Shown one piece after another: positions 41,164 through 44,730 of a stretch of DNA of 44,730 bases (positions within the stretch are counted from its first letter, which is position 1; each line of letters starts with the position of its first letter). The translations under genes were made by a program, and so were the position numbers. The stretch comes from Massilibacteroides sp. (GTDB lineage: Bacteria; Bacteroidota; Bacteroidia; Bacteroidales; Tannerellaceae): contig NZ_JAQWCQ010000029.1 of the NCBI RefSeq assembly GCF_028705895.1, forward strand, positions 1 to 44,730. Direction: 5' to 3'. The notes under the pieces are model-generated. The model searched no databases and was not told the origin of the DNA. It was given only the letters and a program-made list of their open reading frames with translations.

Positions 41164-41716
41164 GTTTTGTTTTTAATTCAGATGAAATTGTGTATTTTTT
41201 TTCAAGTTGTTGCATAGTGTATCCGGAGTTCAAAGCTACAACACATTTTTGAAAGTTTTCAGAATCTGCTAAAAGTACGATTTTCCTTTCTTTTTTCGGT
41301 TCCGGTTTTTCTCTGTTATATTGTGAATCAAAATCGGCATCATTTTCAACAATCCCAAAAGCAACCATTTCAAGATACCTTTGTGTATAAGTAACCGCCC
41401 CGCCTATCTGTTGAGTTACATTGGTGGCTTTGATTTCCGGAATATCGGTAGCCATTTTAAACTCGATTGTTTCGGGTATAAATTCCTTTTCATCCGAAAT
41501 TGTCATGATTGAAAGTATGCCTGTCAATCCGAATTGATCACGAATTAAATCGAACTTTGTCATTAGTCCGACCTCTTTACATGCATTGTAGACTAATTGA
41601 GAAACTTGAACGGGCTTAAAATAGTTATACTTTGAAAACTCGTTTTTGCCCTCTTTCTTGATTGTTTGGGATTTGATTAATTCCCGTGCCTGTTGTAATT
41701 TTTCGTAAATTTTCAT
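41144..41716 (-). CDS. erf: ERF-family single-strand annealing protein
   Basis: Encodes 190 residues. NVTQQIGGAVTYTQRYLEM (99-117) and GIVENDADFD (121-130) are the ERF core motifs, and the N-terminal KYNYFKPVQVSQLV is typical. It anneals single strands in phage recombination with the adjacent exonuclease. Annealing between identical modules could reshuffle the cassette array without an integrase. Confidence 0.85.
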   Translation of the reverse strand: MKIYEKLQQARELIKSQTIKKEGKNEFSKYNYFKPVQVSQLVYNACKEVGLMTKFDLIRDQFGLTGILSIMTISDEKEFIPETIEFKMATDIPEIKATNVTQQIGGAVTYTQRYLEMVAFGIVENDADFDSQYNREKPEPKKERKIVLLADSENFQKCVVALNSGYTMQQLEKKYTISSELKTKLENEKI

Positions 41717-41735
41717 GTTATTTATTTTGAATTGT

Positions 41736-41897
41736 TTAAATTGTTTCGTTCATTTGGTCGATTTGCCCCTGTATATATCCAATCATATATTGACTATTGA
41801 CATAGTCCAAAATCATTTGAATCATACTCGCCTCAGAATAAGTGCCATTTTTATAAGCCCTCAAAAGGATAATCATTTTATCGTCAAGTTCTTTCAT
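41736..41897 (-). CDS. 53-residue hypothetical protein
   Basis: A complete small frame (MKELDDKMIILLRAYKNGTY start) in the 186-nt gap between two genes, helical. It ends 20 nt before the ERF start. Similar small helical proteins are common in phage early regions. Confidence 0.5.
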   Translation of the reverse strand: MKELDDKMIILLRAYKNGTYSEASMIQMILDYVNSQYMIGYIQGQIDQMNETI

Positions 41898-41902
41898 TAT
41901 AG

Positions 41903-42238
41903 TTATATTTGATTGTTTATTTCTTTTTGGAGTTTTTCTAATTCTTTTTTCTTTTGCTCTAAAAGAATTTCATTTTTATATTTTCTTATTTCCGGAGATA
42001 ATATATAATGTAATTTCTTTGCTTGAGTATCCGTAAGTTCAATATTCATAAAACTAATCATAGATTTATATATTTTTCTGGTTTCCGGAATGTTATAATT
42101 TCCTATCCATATATTAAATGTATATTCGCAGTCTATTATTAATTCTAATGTATATTCATTTATTGAGATTATTTTAAATTCACCTGATAAAAGTTTGTTT
42201 TTAAAATAGTTTTCTATTTCAGTTATTTTATCTTTCAT
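41903..42238 (-). CDS. Hypothetical protein with C-terminal coiled coil
   Basis: Encodes 111 residues: a mixed N-terminal domain, then a strongly charged coiled coil (NEILLEQKKKELEKLQKE). Shares one base with the next gene upstream. Confidence 0.45.
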   Translation of the reverse strand: MKDKITEIENYFKNKLLSGEFKIISINEYTLELIIDCEYTFNIWIGNYNIPETRKIYKSMISFMNIELTDTQAKKLHYILSPEIRKYKNEILLEQKKKELEKLQKEINNQI

Positions 42239-42456
42239 TATCGTAGTATTTGAGTTGATAAATAATTTTGCACGTTTGCGTAATTTTCAGGTGTGCTTTC
42301 TAAATTGAAAGTGATTTCTATACAGTTGTTGTGTCCGGAGAGGCTGTTAATTTCACCGTCAAAGTCTTTTCGGAGTTTTAGCCATAATAAAGACAGCTTG
42401 TTTAATTCCGGCTTAATTGCCGTCAGGTTGATTCGTTCTTTGATTCTTGTTTTCAT
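42238..42456 (-). CDS. Small hypothetical protein
   Basis: Encodes 72 residues, with a basic start (RIKERINLTAIKPELNKL) and a strand-rich end. Overlaps neighbours by one to four bases. No family known. Confidence 0.45.
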   Translation of the reverse strand: MKTRIKERINLTAIKPELNKLSLLWLKLRKDFDGEINSLSGHNNCIEITFNLESTPENYANVQNYLSTQILR

Positions 42457-42641
42457 AAAAGTTCAATTATTTCGTTCATTAAAGTTTGATTGCACTGGAA
42501 AAAGTACGTAAAATCATCGTAGCCGTAATAAATTGCTTGGATTTCATGCTCGCCCCTATAACCTGTCGCCGGGTCTGCTTGGCTTGTTTCAAATTCGACA
42601 ATGAAGTCGAGGCCGTTTAAGTTGATTGTTTTTGTTTTCAT
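42453..42641 (-). CDS. Small hypothetical protein with aromatic end
   Basis: Encodes 62 residues from ATG 42641: beta-rich with GLDFIVEFETSQAD and an F/Y-rich stretch. A longer frame running back into the upstream gene is not needed. Four-base overlap downstream. Confidence 0.45.
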   Translation of the reverse strand: MKTKTINLNGLDFIVEFETSQADPATGYRGEHEIQAIYYGYDDFTYFFQCNQTLMNEIIELL

Positions 42642-42651
42642 TTCGCCATTT

Positions 42652-43005
42652 TTAGTTTTTATTTTTATTCTGCCACTCATCAAGCATTTTAGGGTACGAT
42701 TTACCTTCTCCATACTTCTCATTTTCAACAATAATAACCTTTTTCCCAAGTGCGAAAGAAACACCCATATCAAAATGAGTACCCTGCGAAGTACTATTAT
42801 AAAAAATATGTACTTCATCTGATTCTTTAATTGCATTGGCATTTTCTGTACAAATATCATATCCTCTTGCATTTTGGTTTGTATCTCTATGCGGCAAATG
42901 TACCATTATACCATTTTTTTCTAATTCTGATACGTATGTTTCTAATTTTTTTCTGTACTCATTAGAAGCACCTCGAACGCTACAAATAATAAATACTTTT
43001 TTCAT
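42652..43005 (-). CDS. Nucleoside 2-deoxyribosyltransferase-like protein
   Basis: Encodes 117 residues. IICSVRGASNEYRKKL at the N-terminus and SQGTHFDMGVSFALGKKV (73-90) match the family of nucleoside deoxyribosyltransferases and relatives (DNPH1/RCL type). It may salvage or hydrolyse nucleotides; catalytic E is not located with certainty. Overlaps the next gene upstream by four bases. Confidence 0.75.
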   Translation of the reverse strand: MKKVFIICSVRGASNEYRKKLETYVSELEKNGIMVHLPHRDTNQNARGYDICTENANAIKESDEVHIFYNSTSQGTHFDMGVSFALGKKVIIVENEKYGEGKSYPKMLDEWQNKNKN

Positions 43006-43355
43006 ATATTATAAAATTTAATCATTAAACCTTTTACCAGTTCTACGTCCCTTCTATAGCTTTCAACCAAATAAACCATTTTTACTGTTGGTTCAAATTG
43101 TCTTGCATAGCTCCAAGGGTTTTCAATTTCTTTTACTTCAACAATGCCTTTATTAATCCAATGTTTAACCAATTCAGGCACATTTTCATAAAGCCTAATT
43201 CCGTATTTTAAAATGGAATTACAAAGTTTTACAGCTTCTTGGGCTTTGTATTGTTCATCTGTCAAAATAGGCTCAACAACTGCCTTTGCTCTTTTAGCAC
43301 CGCCATCTAATTTGTGGCTGCCAATGTTTCTTTCATTTATTCTACCGTTTTTCAT
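43002..43355 (-). CDS. Hypothetical early protein
   Basis: Encodes 117 residues, helical, basic start with a G-S-H-K segment. No family known. It is the second gene of the early transcript. Confidence 0.45.
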   Translation of the reverse strand: MKNGRINERNIGSHKLDGGAKRAKAVVEPILTDEQYKAQEAVKLCNSILKYGIRLYENVPELVKHWINKGIVEVKEIENPWSYARQFEPTVKMVYLVESYRRDVELVKGLMIKFYNI

Positions 43356-43366
43356 TGTGTTTGTTT

Positions 43367-43768
43367 TTAATTAATTTTTGAGCAAAAATAAACTGCTATT
43401 TGTCTGTAAAACCATTCTGTATTTTTTGTAAAAAATGTATCATCTGTTAATTCTACATCTTTTGGTTGATATGTATAATCTTCAAATGAATTTAAGCTGA
43501 ACATGTCTAAATTGACTTCATATCCGCTTTCATGAAAATAATTGATAACTACATCCGCATGGGCAATTGAACGGGTACACATAGCATTGTGTGATGAAAT
43601 TCTAAATTTATAAACACGATAATCATCTTCCATTACTTCCATCCATTTCAAAGATTCTGGAGCTATATATATATAAGTTGATGATTTGCTTTCTTTGTAA
43701 TCCATAACATAATAGCCATCTGGTAAGTATTGATTCATTAAGTCGGTTATCATTTTTTCGTAGTTCAT
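43367..43768 (-). CDS. First early hypothetical protein
   Basis: Encodes 133 residues, mixed alpha/beta, many Y, D and S. Directly behind the early promoter. No family known; possibly a host-takeover protein. Confidence 0.5.
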   Translation of the reverse strand: MNYEKMITDLMNQYLPDGYYVMDYKESKSSTYIYIAPESLKWMEVMEDDYRVYKFRISSHNAMCTRSIAHADVVINYFHESGYEVNLDMFSLNSFEDYTYQPKDVELTDDTFFTKNTEWFYRQIAVYFCSKIN

Positions 43769-43791
43769 TGTGTTTGTTTTTAAATTCTATG

Positions 43792-43822
43792 TAAATATAC
43801 GGCAGTTTTCCGACATAGCAAA
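43792..43822 (-). promoter_or_regulatory. Early promoter
   Basis: Minus strand: TTTG (43822-43819), 19 bases, TATATTTA (43799-43792), one mismatch from TAnnTTTG. It drives the long early operon. Confidence 0.55.
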
Positions 43823-43939
43823 ATATTTTTTAAATTATTTTAATTTATTTTGTAATTTATAATCGTTCTAAATAAGCAATATTATACCAAAAAGCATATA
43901 AAATGGGCAAAATACTGCACTTTATATGTTTTAGTGTAT

Positions 43940-43980
43940 AAAAAAACCGGCTCCAATCTCTCTAATAAATTGCGAACCGG
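43940..43980 (-). terminator. Probable terminator facing the early operon
   Basis: Minus strand: CCGG-TTCG-CAAT, 11-nt loop, ATTG-GAG-CCGG, then TTTTTTT (43946-43940). Internal loop makes it weaker than the others. It would shield the early promoter from antisense read-through out of the cassettes. Confidence 0.5.
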
Positions 43981-44059
43981 CTAACCGAAATTTCATGAGC
44001 AAAGATAATTATTAAATTTTATCAAAATATGTTTTTAAACATATCAATTTTTTGTTTTT

Positions 44060-44083
44060 GTATTGTTTTTTAGTTTAAATTTG
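44060..44083 (+). promoter_or_regulatory. Plus-strand GTATTG-N10-TAnnTTTG promoter
   Basis: GTATTG (44060-44065), ten bases, TAAATTTG (44076-44083), 14 nt before the start codon at 44098. It is the only copy of this promoter type on the plus strand and drives transcription into the cassette region. Confidence 0.6.
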
Positions 44084-44097
44084 TAGAAATATTTGAA

Positions 44098-44280
44098 ATG
44101 AACCAACCAGAAACATACACCCGGCTCGACATACTCCGAGAATTGATAGATGCTTATGAAATAGAGATTACGGCCGGCAAAATTGACATCGAAAGAATGC
44201 ACAAAGCACGGTTGAACATTGAAACCGAGTTGAATTATATTGAAAAATTCTTATTGAAATCAGATGATTGTGAATTATAA
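44098..44280 (+). CDS. Small helical protein leading into the cassette region
   Basis: Encodes 60 residues, all helical (LDILRELIDAYEIEITAG, ARLNIETELNYIEKFLL). It is promoter-proximal and its stop TAA is part of the TAACG core of module C, the same arrangement as for genes inside the modules. It could thus be the anchored first gene behind which modules insert. Confidence 0.5.
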   Translation: MNQPETYTRLDILRELIDAYEIEITAGKIDIERMHKARLNIETELNYIEKFLLKSDDCEL

Positions 44281-44603
44281 CGTTGACGGTTGGCGAAGTT
44301 GCCGACTTAAAAGCACTTAATTATCAAACTATAAATAACTTAATAAAATGGAAGAAACTTTAAATACCAACGAAAACGGCAATTGCGCCAACCGTGTGTT
44401 AGCCACCGTTTTTAATAATGATGCTAAAATTGGATTTGCTAATTTCATGGCAGATAATACGTTTTTAGGTATGTCTGAATGTGAAAGATATGGAATGACA
44501 TGGGGATGTGATACTGGATGTCCAGTGTTGAGGGATGGTAAATGCGAACTTCAAAACGATGATAATAAAGAATTGTATGCGGAATGGCTGTCTGAAAATG
44601 GTG
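44278..44603 (+). mobile_element. Cassette module C, copy 2
   Basis: Identical to 3510-3835. Upstream is the 60-residue gene instead of the methyltransferase-like gene; downstream is module B instead of A. The attC-like palindrome is 44278-44402. Confidence 0.8.
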
Positions 44604-44608
44604 GCTAA
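44348..44608 (+). CDS. Cassette C cysteine-containing protein (copy 2)
   Basis: Identical in sequence to the protein at 3580: 86 residues, palindrome-encoded N-terminus, four-Cys body, stop within the next module core. With the promoter at 44060 it is the second gene of the plus-strand transcript. Confidence 0.6.
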   Translation: MEETLNTNENGNCANRVLATVFNNDAKIGFANFMADNTFLGMSECERYGMTWGCDTGCPVLRDGKCELQNDDNKELYAEWLSENGG

Positions 44609-44730
44609 CGGTACGCAAGTATGTTGTCGGTTTTTTACGAATTTGAAACACTAAAAATTAATTATATGACAAAAGATGAAATTATAGACCAAATGATTGA
44701 CGAGATGCCATTCAATTTGAGTGAAAATAT
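44604..44730 (+). mobile_element. Cassette module B, copy 2 (cut by window end)
   Basis: These 127 nt are identical to 218-344 and start at GCTAAC. The gene of module B would start at 44666 and runs off the end. The exact 127-nt length and boundary suggest an assembly-graph overlap rather than a biological end. Confidence 0.75.

Larger units (their letters stand above)
43823..44097. other. Divergent control region between early operon and plus-strand modules
   Basis: No gene is seen apart from flanking starts. It contains an inverted repeat (43890-43902 with 43921-43933, 12 of 13 paired, CATATAAA/TTTATATG core), a CCGG-bounded hairpin (43947-43950 with 43977-43980, inner CAAT/ATTG) followed on the minus strand by TTTTTTT, and two divergent promoters (43792 minus, 44060 plus). 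The hairpin with T-run could stop minus-strand transcription coming from the cassette side. Confidence 0.5.

Noticed and set aside
1-44730. Interpretation as a prophage inserted into a bacterial integron, with bacterial cassettes on both flanks
   Set aside because: Identical modules also lie inside the phage segment between lysis genes and metallophosphoesterase, no integrase or att site is seen, and the end overlap allows a closed circle. It cannot be fully excluded without long reads.
44730-44730. Simple terminal redundancy (direct repeat of the window start at the window end)
   Set aside because: The window starts with module A but ends with module B; the overlap is to 218-344, not to 1-127.

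Overview
The window is almost entirely one tailed-phage genome (siphovirus-like: long tape measure, no sheath or baseplate wedge genes) that infects a member of the Bacteroidota. The host assignment rests on Bacteroidota-type promoters (TTTG/TTG, 19-20 nt spacer, TAnnTTTG), A-rich translation starts without strong Shine-Dalgarno sequences, a BT4734/VirE-like primase N-terminus and a Bacteroidota-type lipoprotein. No host genes, rRNA, tRNA, CRISPR, integrase or lysogeny repressor were recognised.

Layout. Minus strand, 43768 down to 4165, is one long co-directional phage block. Early genes (43768-36328): small hypotheticals, a nucleoside deoxyribosyltransferase-like protein, an ERF annealing protein with a YqaJ-type exonuclease, two DnaA-domain-IV-like proteins, a pentapeptide/DUF5758 protein, a GNAT-like/DNA-methyltransferase fusion, a MazG-like protein and a lipoprotein. 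Replication (36130-31648): a structured leader, replisome organiser, primase-helicase, an SSB-tail protein and HNH nucleases. A sugar-modification island (30408-26987) holds glycosyltransferases and a methyltransferase. Packaging and head (26724-18104), tail (18090-6372), then membrane/lysis genes and a metallophosphoesterase (5837-4165) follow.

Plus strand: spanin-like and endolysin genes (870-2288) plus the unusual part of the genome, a set of mobile gene modules at 1-750, 2354-4052 and 44278-44730. Three module types (A x3, B x2 with the second cut by the window end, C x2) are present as nucleotide-identical copies in different orders. Each has a 120-200 nt imperfect palindrome bounded by GCTAAC and GTTAGC (resembling an integron attC site) and a gene that starts inside this palindrome. 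Copies diverge exactly at GCTAAC, equivalent to the integron cleavage position G/TTAGC read on the minus strand. Both lists of modules end at a related ~118-bp block (751-869 and 4053-4170) that behaves like a docking site. No integrase is visible in the window.

Assembly topology. The last 127 nt are identical to 218-344 and start exactly at GCTAAC; 127 nt is a common assembler k-mer length. Joining 44603 to 218 would close a circle of about 44.4 kb, leaving 1-217 as an extra module copy. I therefore read the window as a complete or nearly complete circularly permuted phage genome whose cassette array is repetitive or variable in the population. Other notable signals are a parS-like palindrome at 2312-2325, a four-times repeated promoter architecture (GTATTG-N10-TAnnTTTG), a 20-nt operator-like element present twice, and a pseudoknot-capable leader at 36146-36267.
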